From Gracilimonas sp031581265 (GTDB lineage Bacteria; Bacteroidota; Rhodothermia; Balneolales; Balneolaceae), in assembly GCF_031581265.1 (NCBI RefSeq), contig NZ_JAVLBQ010000004.1, forward strand, positions 1 to 64,000: a stretch of DNA of 64,000 bases. The letters are read 5' to 3'. The translations under genes were made by a program, and so were the position numbers. Shown here piece by piece: positions 1-8,182 of this stretch; within the stretch, counting starts at the first letter, position 1; the number at the start of each line of letters is the position of its first letter. The notes under the pieces are model-generated. The model saw only the letters and a list, made by a program, of their open reading frames with translations, was not told the DNA's origin and made no database searches.

Positions 1-150
1 TTACACACATAACAATAATTATTAATGCTATATATAGCAATAGCATTACATTTTTTTTCGACTTTTCACACAGGCTGTCCTGCTTGGGAATGCAGTCCGG
101 GAAGCTCCAGCTTCCAGTTCTACAGGTTCAAAGCAGTATTATAATATGAA
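1..150. repeat. Intergenic palindromic repeat, no gene seen
   Basis: No gene is visible in this stretch. It contains a perfect short hairpin at 100-115 (GGAAGCT, CC, AGCTTCC) within a sentence-like intergenic sequence of the kind that recurs in Bacteroidota-type genomes. The left end of the window may cut off a larger repeat. Confidence 0.5.
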
Positions 151-173
151 AGGGCGGACAATCTGTCCGCCCT
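151..173. terminator. Intrinsic terminator hairpin
   Basis: A perfect 10-bp stem (AGGGCGGACA / TGTCCGCCCT) with a 3-nt loop is followed on the + strand by a T-rich run (TTCTTTTTTT). It lies 15 bases beyond the nirK stop codon, so on the minus strand it can end nirK. The better T tract favours transcripts arriving from the left edge of the window. It may work in both directions. Confidence 0.7.
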
Positions 174-187
174 TCTTTTTTTATTCT

Positions 188-1321
188 TTAGTTCTTTTTC
201 GGGCCAGCCTTCAGCGTACCTGTGGCACCTTTCTCAGCATCCACAAATTCATGGTCAATAAGAATGTACTTGCCTTCTTCAGGTACAATCATATCGATGG
301 TAGCTGAGCTGAAGGCTCCAAGTAATACAGTCTGCATTCCTCTCATTTCGTTGAATGGGTGTCCTTCTAACCACACTCTGTCAAAGATCCCACCAATCAC
401 GTGGAAGCTGGATGTTCCGCTTGGACCGTTATTACTTACGTGGAATCGTACTCGTTCACCGGCATTGGCTTTGAGCGGTTGGTCGTGCAGGATCGTTTGG
501 TGTCCATTGAATACAACATGAGAAGGATTGTTGCTCGAAGCTGCTTCAAAGTCGTAAGTATACAGATCACCGGAACCTTTGGTCAGGTAGTACTCACTTT
601 GTACGATCACATACTCGCGGTCCACTTCATAACCGGTATCATATCCATCTTTTGGAGATACAACTACAGCTCCGTGTTGTCCCATCGCTGTGTGCATCAA
701 TACACTTGGTGTTCCACAGTGGTAGATATAGGTTCCTGGGTAGTTTGCCATCCAGTCAAATTTGATCGTTTCTCCGGGACCAATTGTTCTCCATTTGTCA
801 TCTTTGGCAACAGTGCCTGCATGGAAATCCATGGAGTGAGGCATTGGCATTATAGCCGCTGAGTTTTTCTGATAGGGATTATTAGCTACCTGATTCATGA
901 AAGGAGATCCACCTTTGGCAGGATTGGTAATCTTCACTTCTTCATCTGATCGGTTTTTCATTACAAAGGTAATCTTATCCCCTTCTTTAACGTGAAGCAC
1001 CGGTCCAGGAACGGTTCCACCGAACGTCCATGCCTGGTACCGAACACCTTCCGCCACTTCAATTTCCTGCACGATGATATCGATGCGAACTTCATGGTGC
1101 TTATTTCCTTCATAATCCAGCGAGGCCAGATTTGGAAGTTTAGTAACGTACTCCCCCACTACAGGAGGTCCGTTATAATCTTCGGTGTAAACTTCTGCTT
1201 CCGGCATACCGAAGGTCATACCATCTAATGTATATTCTGCGGTTTGAGCCATTAAAAGTGAACTCATGCCGAAGAAAACCATTCCAACTAAAAGAGTGAT
1301 TTTTGAGATTGCGCGTTTCAT
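188..1321 (-). CDS. nirK: Copper-containing nitrite reductase (NirK, AniA-like)
   Basis: Reduces nitrite to nitric oxide in the periplasm using electrons from cytochrome c or cupredoxins. The first 26 residues form a signal peptide ending MAQ. Two cupredoxin domains follow. Type 1 copper ligands are His162, Cys202 and His210. Type 2 copper ligands are His167, His201 and His307, with catalytic Asp165. The C-terminal SSFHVIGGIFDRVWLEG stretch resembles Neisseria AniA. The usual axial Met of the type 1 site (sequence H-x-A-x-G-M in relatives) reads HTAMGQHG here, so Gln215 appears to sit in the Met position. Length (377 aa) is normal. It is a single gene with two inverted repeats upstream that are shared with the RIC gene at 43.5 kb. 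No nitric oxide reductase of known type is visible in the window. Confidence 0.92.
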   Translation of the reverse strand: MKRAISKITLLVGMVFFGMSSLLMAQTAEYTLDGMTFGMPEAEVYTEDYNGPPVVGEYVTKLPNLASLDYEGNKHHEVRIDIIVQEIEVAEGVRYQAWTFGGTVPGPVLHVKEGDKITFVMKNRSDEEVKITNPAKGGSPFMNQVANNPYQKNSAAIMPMPHSMDFHAGTVAKDDKWRTIGPGETIKFDWMANYPGTYIYHCGTPSVLMHTAMGQHGAVVVSPKDGYDTGYEVDREYVIVQSEYYLTKGSGDLYTYDFEAASSNNPSHVVFNGHQTILHDQPLKANAGERVRFHVSNNGPSGTSSFHVIGGIFDRVWLEGHPFNEMRGMQTVLLGAFSSATIDMIVPEEGKYILIDHEFVDAEKGATGTLKAGPKKN

Positions 1322-1347
1322 AGTATTGGATTTTAGTAGTTATTAGT

Positions 1348-1369
1348 TTTAAGACTATTTTATCTTAAA
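1348..1369. promoter_or_regulatory. Inverted-repeat operator candidate upstream of nirK (proximal)
   Basis: TTTAAGA, 8-nt spacer, TCTTAAA, 27 bases before the nirK start codon. The surrounding 29 bases match the region upstream of the RIC gene at 43.57 kb almost base for base. Inference: binding site of the NsrR-like Rrf2 regulator encoded at 43617-44069. Confidence 0.6.
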
Positions 1370-1421
1370 TAAGATTAAAGCCTTCAAATCGTTTCTGTTC
1401 AATGATAGACAAGCATTATGA

Positions 1422-1445
1422 ATTTAAGATGAAGATGTCTTAAAT
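1422..1445. promoter_or_regulatory. Inverted-repeat operator candidate upstream of nirK (distal)
   Basis: ATTTAAGA, 8-nt spacer TGAAGATG, TCTTAAAT: a perfect 8-bp inverted repeat with the same half sites and spacing as the proximal copy, centred 75 bases further from the gene. The spacer differs from the proximal copy, so conservation is confined to the half sites, as expected for a dimeric regulator. Confidence 0.6.
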
Positions 1446-1592
1446 AATATTTGTACTGTAAACCGGGAAAGCTTATCTAAGTTTGTAAGTCAGGCAGGTT
1501 TGTCAAACTTACATTAGGAAAGAATTAGTGATTGACTTCTGGATCGATAATTAACCAAACTGCATATCAATGACTTCAGCTATAAAATTGCT

Positions 1593-3869
1593 TTAAGCTT
1601 CAGTAGATTTAATCTCAGCGATTAAAGCATCATAACCTGATTCATGCATTTTTTTCTGGATTTTTTGCTGGGTTGATTCTGAATCACAAAGAGCAATCAT
1701 AGCTCCACCGCCCCCACCGCCTGTTAGTTTAGCGCCAAGGGCTCCATTTCTACGAGCAATTTCAATAAGTTCTTCCACTTCAGGAGAAGAAACTCCGAGC
1801 GTGTTCAGGTACCCGTGATTCATATTCATGATCATCCCGAGTTCATTCAGGTTCCGTTCCTCGATTGCCTTTTTAGAGGCCAGGGCAAGTTCATTCATCT
1901 GGTCAAAAATCTGCTGATACCAATTTGGATATTTTTCAGCCTGTTCACGAACCTGTCTCACCATTTTTGAAGTCATGCTTTCCACTCCGCTCAGTCCGAT
2001 TACAATTGGTATGGACTCTTCCAAATGGAGAGTATCCATTTTAGGTGGAGTCCCTTTTTGGAACATGATTAAATTACCATAGGTAGACACGGTATTATCA
2101 ATTCCTGATGCCCCGCCATGTACAATATTTTCAGATTCAAAAGACAATCGGCGAACATCATCATCACCAAGGCCTAATTCGAAATGCTTATTCAGAGCCC
2201 GAATGATGGCCACCGCCAATGCTGCAGACCCTCCCATTCCCATGGCCCTTGGTACTTCCGGAAAGACTTCAATATTCATTGGCTTGTCTCTTAAATCCAG
2301 ATGATCCAGAAGCATTTCCAGTGATTTATAGATGGAATATTTATGATCTGCCCCAAACTCCAGTGTTTGCTCAACTCCCCATCTCGGTATCATCAATCGC
2401 ACTCCTTTGTCGTGATCCCATACCTTAGCTTTCATTTTTAGGGTAATGGGAGCAGCTACAGCATGTGTACCATGCACCACTGAGTGCTCGCCGGTCAAAA
2501 TAATTTTTCCGTATCCAAACGACATGTCATCGTCTTTGTCTGGCGTTGGAGCGGTTACCTTTCCTATACTCTTTTCCTTTTGCAGTTCAGCGACAATTTC
2601 TTTGGCCTTCCATACTTTGATCTCTCCGCTTTCCACGAGCCGCTCCAACACTTGTTCGAACAAATCGGCCGGAGCGCCTGCGGTACTTGCCACACTTCTG
2701 GCGTGCAGCGTCATGTGTCCCCGTTGAATGCCTTCAGTTCCTAAAGATCGCAGGGCGGAGAAATTCTGTGCCAAGCCAACGGCTCCCATTACTTCAGCTA
2801 ACTCAGTGGCCTTTTCAATTCCTAAAATACGATGTGCAATTGCCACGGCTTTATTGGATTTCAGAGAACCACCCACCGTTCCTACTTTTAATGGAATATC
2901 TATGGTCCCAACCAAATCTCCATTTTCATTTTTAAACCAGTTGGTGAGTGAAGTATATCGTCCGGTTCGGGCTGCATAGGCATGAGCCGCAGCTTCAATA
3001 GCCCGCCAGTCGTTACCGGTAGCGATAGCCAATGGATCAATCCCATTCATGATACCTTTGTTGTGGGTGGAAGCCCGATACGGATCTACTCCCGCAAATT
3101 CTGCGGCCCTTATAATTCCATCACGGACTTCTTTTCCTGACGAATCATTAAAATCTAAAAACTTGGTTGGGATCTCACACTTGGCCCTCACCATAGCACG
3201 GTCAGTCAAATTTGACAAGATGCGGAGATATACTTTAGATCCGGAAATTTTTTCGACCAATGGAGCCACCCCTTCACACATACTGTTCACTAAATTAGCT
3301 CCCATCGCATCCCTCGTGTCAACCAACAAATGGACCACTACCATGCTTCCCGGATGTCGGTCTTGCTGATGAATCATTACTTCCAGATCAATAGCACCTC
3401 CACCTCTTTTTACCATATTGGGGTGAAGGCTGTTGGCAAGATTCAGGATCTCCTGTTTTTCCTGCAAAATAGCGTGACGAACTTTCATGGGATGACGCAC
3501 ATCCACCAGCTGAATTTGTCCGATCAGGATTGGATCATCAGATTCAACTTCAAAACCACCGGCATTACGTACCACTTTTGCTGCAGAACTTACCGCCGCT
3601 AAAATTGAGGGCTCTTCCACCACCATTGGTACGATATATGGCTTATCGTTGATCAGGAAATTGAGCCCCAAGCCCAAGGGAAGTCCAAATACACCGATCA
3701 CGTTTTCGATCATCTTATCTGCATTCTCCTGCGTCAACAGATGCATTTGCTCTCGAAGAGAAATGTAATCTTCCTGGTTAAGGATTCCTTTGTCACGTAA
3801 AATATCGAGGCGATTTTCTACACTATACTTATAAAACTTTGGAATGCGGGATTTGTCGTTATTACTCAT
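1593..3869 (-). CDS. Fused HMG-CoA reductase (class II) and mevalonate kinase
   Basis: Two consecutive mevalonate-pathway enzymes in one chain of 758 aa. Residues 1-435 are a class II HMG-CoA reductase: Glu85/86 in EEPSILAAVS, the DAMGAN cofactor-site motif at 187-192, catalytic Lys271 (HNKGIMNG), Asp287 and His385 (RGHMTLH), each four residues beyond the numbering of the Pseudomonas mevalonii enzyme. A charged linker at about 436-449 leads into a GHMP-family mevalonate kinase (450-758) with GEHSVVHG, the phosphate-binding MGMGGSAALAV and the C-terminal KLTGGGGGGAM motif. It is the last gene of the operon mvaD-pmk-this gene, 49 bases after the phosphomevalonate kinase. The cytoplasmic fusion would convert HMG-CoA to mevalonate-5-phosphate. 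HMG-CoA synthase and isopentenyl-diphosphate isomerase are not in the window. Confidence 0.93.
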   Translation of the reverse strand: MSNNDKSRIPKFYKYSVENRLDILRDKGILNQEDYISLREQMHLLTQENADKMIENVIGVFGLPLGLGLNFLINDKPYIVPMVVEEPSILAAVSSAAKVVRNAGGFEVESDDPILIGQIQLVDVRHPMKVRHAILQEKQEILNLANSLHPNMVKRGGGAIDLEVMIHQQDRHPGSMVVVHLLVDTRDAMGANLVNSMCEGVAPLVEKISGSKVYLRILSNLTDRAMVRAKCEIPTKFLDFNDSSGKEVRDGIIRAAEFAGVDPYRASTHNKGIMNGIDPLAIATGNDWRAIEAAAHAYAARTGRYTSLTNWFKNENGDLVGTIDIPLKVGTVGGSLKSNKAVAIAHRILGIEKATELAEVMGAVGLAQNFSALRSLGTEGIQRGHMTLHARSVASTAGAPADLFEQVLERLVESGEIKVWKAKEIVAELQKEKSIGKVTAPTPDKDDDMSFGYGKIILTGEHSVVHGTHAVAAPITLKMKAKVWDHDKGVRLMIPRWGVEQTLEFGADHKYSIYKSLEMLLDHLDLRDKPMNIEVFPEVPRAMGMGGSAALAVAIIRALNKHFELGLGDDDVRRLSFESENIVHGGASGIDNTVSTYGNLIMFQKGTPPKMDTLHLEESIPIVIGLSGVESMTSKMVRQVREQAEKYPNWYQQIFDQMNELALASKKAIEERNLNELGMIMNMNHGYLNTLGVSSPEVEELIEIARRNGALGAKLTGGGGGGAMIALCDSESTQQKIQKKMHESGYDALIAEIKSTEA

Positions 3870-3918
3870 GGATATAAATTTCGAAAAGTGAGCTTAGTAA
3901 AGTTGCTATACTTGGTAT

Positions 3919-4998
3919 TTATTCGCTGATTTCCTGAGTTTTGGAAATCTCTACACCTGCGGGTTGAGCTTCAAGATTCATTAGGTCAAATACGCTATTA
4001 TCGATGGCTTGCTTAATCTTTGTCATGGTATGCTCGCTATTGCAAAATGCTATTCCAATATCACCGCCGCCGGCACCGGATGGTTTGTAGGTCCCACCTT
4101 GACTCTTCACTATAGAATAAATTTCTTCGTGCACATCCGACATGATTTCTGTGTTACTTCGCTTACCCAGCTCACGTTCACACTCTGTAAAACCTGAAAT
4201 GACTTCCAAAAAAGTATCTACATCTCCGGAGCCGAATGACTTCACTCCCTCTTTTGACAAGTCACACATTTTTGTAATAATCGATTTGTATGCAGATGGG
4301 TTCTCCTCTTTGAACTCATTTACACTTCGTACAAAATTCCGGGTTGAAGCAGCATATCCGGCCCAAATACACGACATATAAAGATTTTCGGGGCGATTAA
4401 TTCGTTCAATAACTCCATTGGGCTGATCAGGATTATCGGGCATGGTGTAGCTTAAAATCCCACCGGTAGCACTTGCTGCAATATCCACGCCACTGCCTAC
4501 TTTGCCCTGTGCAAAACGGTGTGCTTGGAAAGCTTCTTGGTAGAGGTCCATTTCCGACATTTCTACTCCCATATATTCTACCAACCCGGAAAGCAAAGAA
4601 ACCGTAAGCGCCGCACTGGAACCAAGTCCAAATTTATGACCGGTAACCCGATGGTAAAAAGAAGAAGTATCAATCTGAATGGAAGCGCCGGGAATATGTC
4701 CAAAATTTTGAGTTACATATTTCAGAATGCAAAGCACAAATCTAAGCTGGTCTTCAGTATCTGAATCAACAAGGGTTCGGAAGTGAGCATCTCCGTACCC
4801 ATCAAGGTTAAACTGAATTTCGGGTAGGTTTAAGTTGGGTGTACGCACTTGAAACGTACTGTTATACAGAGAATCAATATGTACTTCACATTGCCTGTCT
4901 ACTGCGGCAACTAAAGCGGGAGCCCCCTCCAATACAGCATACTCGCCCAAAAGAATGAGTTTTCCCGGTGATGTAACGTTGATGGTAATATCGTCCAT
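3919..4998 (-). CDS. Phosphomevalonate kinase
   Basis: Phosphorylates mevalonate-5-phosphate to the diphosphate. GHMP kinase of 359 aa with the three family motifs: N-terminal SPGKLILLGEYAVLEGAPAL, central GLGSSAALTVSLLSG and C-terminal KPSGAGGGDIGIAF. The call of phosphomevalonate rather than mevalonate kinase rests on the N-terminal PGKLILLGEYAVL form, the SGAGGGD motif and its place between the decarboxylase and the reductase-kinase fusion. Its start codon overlaps the mvaD stop by one base (TAATG), which implies translational coupling. Confidence 0.88.
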   Translation of the reverse strand: MDDITINVTSPGKLILLGEYAVLEGAPALVAAVDRQCEVHIDSLYNSTFQVRTPNLNLPEIQFNLDGYGDAHFRTLVDSDTEDQLRFVLCILKYVTQNFGHIPGASIQIDTSSFYHRVTGHKFGLGSSAALTVSLLSGLVEYMGVEMSEMDLYQEAFQAHRFAQGKVGSGVDIAASATGGILSYTMPDNPDQPNGVIERINRPENLYMSCIWAGYAASTRNFVRSVNEFKEENPSAYKSIITKMCDLSKEGVKSFGSGDVDTFLEVISGFTECERELGKRSNTEIMSDVHEEIYSIVKSQGGTYKPSGAGGGDIGIAFCNSEHTMTKIKQAIDNSVFDLMNLEAQPAGVEISKTQEISE

Positions 4999-6035
4999 TA
5001 TGCGATGATTTCATTTTCCGGGGTTACTATTTTCGCAGCCGGCCCCGGTTTTGCTTCAATTATGTGCTCTACGTCATCCACTTCAAATACGGCTTTCTTG
5101 ATCTCATCAACTGAATCCGGTAGGCATAATATTTTTACCTGCGGACCTGCATCAATGGTGACATAAGCCGGTATTCCGCTTTGACGTAATTTCCACACTT
5201 TATGAATCGTTTCTGTGGTCGCAGCATTCCAATATAAAATTGGAGGCCTCGCAGACATAGCAAGTCCGTGCATTTTAAAGCAACTATGCTCAGTAAGTTC
5301 CCCAACTTTTTCGAAATCTTTGGCTGAAATGGCGTTTCTCATTTCATCGAGATCTGAGGACTGAGATGAAATCCATTCTTTATAATATGGTGCAGATTGA
5401 GCCGTTCGGTTCATCCCTTCAGTGGAGCCAAGTTTCTTTTTTTCTGTGGAAGTTACCACTACCAACAACCGGATATCCCAATGAGATTCACCATAAAGTT
5501 GAACTGCTATATCTTCACTGCCATCCTCTTTACTACCCAATTTCATCTCAGCAAAACCACCGTAAATAGAACGAGCAGCAGAACCCGAGCCCATTCTTGC
5601 AAAAGCTGAAAGTGATTCATCATTTAAATTCAAACCAAGACGGTCGTTGACTGCTAAAGCTAATGCAGCAAATCCTGAAGCAGAAGATGCCAGCCCTGCA
5701 CCGGTTGGAAAATTATTCCGGCTATTGATGCGAGCTTTTGGCCGGTCTTTTGTCGCCGCTCCAAGATCAAGAAAATCAGATATTCGTTTTAGTTCTTTTC
5801 CACCAAATTCTTTTTCATTCAGGCTAAAGACATCCTGATCTAAACTCTCATCAAACTGCAGGGTGGTTTGGGTATGAAGAGCATCGAGCGTGAGGGAAAT
5901 AGATCCAACTGCCGGCAAATTCATTTGCACGGATCGTTTTCCCCAATATTTGATAAGTGCAATATTGGAGTGGGCTACCGTCGTAACTGGCTCAAATTTA
6001 AAATCTTCGATGTCAGAGTGATTGAGGTTTTCCAC
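4998..6035 (-). CDS. mvaD: Diphosphomevalonate decarboxylase
   Basis: ATP-dependent decarboxylation of mevalonate-5-diphosphate to isopentenyl diphosphate, first gene of the mevalonate operon. The N-terminal AHSNIALIKYWGKR is the family hallmark. The phosphate loop NFPTGAGLASSASGFAALAL, SGSAARSIYGGFAE and C-terminal IDAGPQVKILC are all present. Length of 345 aa is normal. The promoter should lie in the 214-base divergent gap shared with the next gene (6250); a CAAAGTTA at 6065-6072 reads as TAACTTTG on the minus strand and fits the Bacteroidota -7 box TAnnTTTG, although no matching -33 element is evident. Confidence 0.94.
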   Translation of the reverse strand: MENLNHSDIEDFKFEPVTTVAHSNIALIKYWGKRSVQMNLPAVGSISLTLDALHTQTTLQFDESLDQDVFSLNEKEFGGKELKRISDFLDLGAATKDRPKARINSRNNFPTGAGLASSASGFAALALAVNDRLGLNLNDESLSAFARMGSGSAARSIYGGFAEMKLGSKEDGSEDIAVQLYGESHWDIRLLVVVTSTEKKKLGSTEGMNRTAQSAPYYKEWISSQSSDLDEMRNAISAKDFEKVGELTEHSCFKMHGLAMSARPPILYWNAATTETIHKVWKLRQSGIPAYVTIDAGPQVKILCLPDSVDEIKKAVFEVDDVEHIIEAKPGPAAKIVTPENEIIA

Positions 6036-6249
6036 AAATACAATTTAGTGTGCAAAAACGGTTTCAAAGTTAAGCTTTTGAATTCAGTTTAAACAGGATT
6101 TTTTCAAATGTATAATACTTAACTTAAAGATTTGAATGATGCTTTTATAAGTTTTAGAACAATGAATCCTATTTTTTTGTGCCATCTGTTTACGCATCCA
6201 ACCAATTCATACTAATTTCGACCTATAAAGTTTAGACCTTTTCTAAAAT

Positions 6250-6438
6250 ATGAAACAAGAAATAGTAGGATTTCACAAAGACGAAGTTGGGGATTGGGTA
6301 GCTGACCTGAAATGCGGCCACACCCAACATGTCCGGCATAATCCGCCCTGGCAATTACGTCCCTGGGTAATATCCGAGGAAGGGCGTAAGTCTAAGTTAG
6401 GTAAAGAATTGGATTGCAAGAAATGTGATAAAAATTGA
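6250..6438 (+). CDS. DUF3565 family small protein
   Basis: A 62-aa protein of the DUF3565 family, function unknown. It has a CGH...H segment (CGHTQHVRH) and a C-terminal CKKC pair, together a likely zinc site, and the family-typical NPPWQLRPWV core. It is transcribed alone, divergent from the mevalonate operon, and followed at once by an inverted-repeat element. No targeting signal is seen, so it is probably cytoplasmic. Confidence 0.75.
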   Translation: MKQEIVGFHKDEVGDWVADLKCGHTQHVRHNPPWQLRPWVISEEGRKSKLGKELDCKKCDKN

Positions 6439-6447
6439 GTAATTTTA

Positions 6448-6546
6448 TTGCCACGAAATCTCAAAAACACTAAAAGTGAAAAAGTATTTAATATCTTTGT
6501 GTTTTCAGTGATTTAAAATTTTCGTGTTTTAGTGTTTTAGTGGCAA
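6448..6546. repeat. TTGCCAC...GTGGCAA inverted-repeat element
   Basis: About 99 bases bounded by TTGCCAC and GTGGCAA, with the inner arms (CGAAATCTCAAAAACACTAAAA / TTTTCGTGTTTTAGTG) also roughly complementary. Related fragments of the same family occur near 15000 (GTGTTTTAGTGGCAAA), 19293 (TTGCCACGAAAGCAC) and 46609 (GTTGCCACGAAAGCTC). Confidence 0.55.
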
Positions 6547-6573
6547 CATGTAACTAACCCAAATGGTGATCAT

Positions 6574-7053
6574 ATGAGCTCTTCTGTTTTCTTTCGTACC
6601 GTGATATGTGGTTTTATTGCAACTTTTTTGATGGCGATGGTTGCCTTTTTTCAAGGTGCTATTGGCTTACCGGTCATTGATGTGGGACATATTTTGACCG
6701 AAAGTTTTAATCATGTTTATGAGGGAGAACCATATCACATTTTTTATGGGAACCTTGCTTTTAACCTCATTGGAATTGGTTTGGCACTAATCTGGGTGGT
6801 GTACCTTCAGAAGCGTATTCCCGGTAACTGGCTGGTTCAGGGTATTATTTATGGCATTATAATTTCAGTAATTGCCGGATTGATTGTCTCGCCGGTAGTA
6901 TCTCAGGCTGCAGGAGAATCATTTGGAATCTTCTACTCCAAAACATGGGTTCCGGGCAAACTCATCATCGCAGGATTACTGATGCATTTAGTATATGGTG
7001 TTATATTAACTCAAACCCTTAAAGTAGCCGGAGTTGACGGGACAAATAGTTGA
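6574..7053 (+). CDS. Unrecognised four-helix membrane protein
   Basis: 159 aa with about four hydrophobic helices (roughly residues 8-30, 59-80, 88-108 and 132-150) and a polar loop between the first two (GHILTESFNHVYEGEPYH) containing two histidines. I do not recognise the family. No catalytic motif is seen. It stands between a repeat element and the lipoate ligase gene, in the same direction as both neighbours, with about 100 bases to the ligase. Reading frame, base composition and an ATG start look like a real gene. Confidence 0.65.
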   Translation: MSSSVFFRTVICGFIATFLMAMVAFFQGAIGLPVIDVGHILTESFNHVYEGEPYHIFYGNLAFNLIGIGLALIWVVYLQKRIPGNWLVQGIIYGIIISVIAGLIVSPVVSQAAGESFGIFYSKTWVPGKLIIAGLLMHLVYGVILTQTLKVAGVDGTNS

Positions 7054-7157
7054 TTCTTTGTCCCCTGTTATAAACTACATAGACTAATTTGATTCCCCTT
7101 TTCGGCAGAATGATCATACCTTTCAAACCATCATAATTAAAAAATATATCGCACCCA

Positions 7158-8162
7158 ATGATCTTTATCGACAACGAGGGAATCACTAAGCCTCAGATCA
7201 ACCTTGCCCTTGAGGAATACGCATTACGCAATTTTGGTGAATCAGACGATTATCTGCTTTTTTATGTTAATGAACCGTCTATTATCATTGGTAGAAATCA
7301 GAACACACTGGAAGAGATCAATGACGAATATGTTCGCAATAATGGCATTCATGTTGTTAGAAGGATGTCGGGCGGTGGAGCGGTGTATCATGACCTGGGG
7401 AATCTTAACTTCAGCTTCATCACCAATTACAAACAAGAGAATCTAAATAACTTCCTGAAATTCAACGAGCCGGTCATTCGCATTTTGAAGGAAATGGGTG
7501 TTCCGGCAAAGATGAGTGGGCGAAATGATATTTTGGCTAACGAAAAAAAGATATCCGGAAATGCACAATTCTCTACCGGCAAACGGATGTTCAGTCATGG
7601 CACCCTCCTCTTCAACAGCGATTTGGGTGAAGTGGCCAATGCATTGAATGTGAAGATGAGTAAGATTCAATCAAAGGGACATAAATCAGTTCGTAGCCGG
7701 GTGGCTAATATCATCGAGTTTCTTGATACCAAAAAAATGAAGTTATCAGATTTTAAACAGCGTATTTTGGATGGCTTATACCAGGATCGTGAAAATTTTG
7801 AAACCTATAAGCTAACCGAAGACGAGTGGAAATCGGTTCATGAATTGAAAGATGAGAAATATGGAAACTGGGAATGGAATTACGGAAAATCCCCTAAATT
7901 CAACATTCAAAGAACCAAGCGATTTCCGGTTGGGGAAATTGACCTCCGCCTCGACGTGCAAAAAGGCCATATCAAAAACCTGAAAATTTATGGGGATTTC
8001 TTTGGTAAAGAATCTGCTCATGAAGTTGAAGATTTACTTCAAGGTGTTCGGTATGAACCGGAAGACATCGCAGCTTCCATCAAAAAAGTAGATGTAAAGG
8101 ATTACTTCGGCAATATTGAGCAACAAGAATTTCTGGACCTCATCTACGGAGAAGATGAATAA
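7158..8162 (+). CDS. lplA: Lipoate-protein ligase A
   Basis: Activates free lipoate with ATP and attaches it to lipoyl domains of 2-oxoacid dehydrogenases and the glycine cleavage H protein in the cytoplasm. Residues 1-240 are the BPL/LplA catalytic fold with the family signature RRMSGGGAVYHDLGNLNFSF (about 73-92) and GRNDI/KISGNAQ for lipoyl-AMP binding. The C-terminal accessory domain (about 245-334) is present, so the ligase should be self-sufficient. Length of 334 aa is typical. The next gene, heme A synthase, starts 20 bases later and may be co-transcribed. Confidence 0.92.
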   Translation: MIFIDNEGITKPQINLALEEYALRNFGESDDYLLFYVNEPSIIIGRNQNTLEEINDEYVRNNGIHVVRRMSGGGAVYHDLGNLNFSFITNYKQENLNNFLKFNEPVIRILKEMGVPAKMSGRNDILANEKKISGNAQFSTGKRMFSHGTLLFNSDLGEVANALNVKMSKIQSKGHKSVRSRVANIIEFLDTKKMKLSDFKQRILDGLYQDRENFETYKLTEDEWKSVHELKDEKYGNWEWNYGKSPKFNIQRTKRFPVGEIDLRLDVQKGHIKNLKIYGDFFGKESAHEVEDLLQGVRYEPEDIAASIKKVDVKDYFGNIEQQEFLDLIYGEDE

Positions 8163-8182
8163 CTATTTAAAATTTATGCAAA

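Noticed and set aside
401..862. 153-codon open frame on the + strand opposite nirK
   Set aside because: It is the complement of a strongly supported gene, has no protein-like motifs and no separate promoter.
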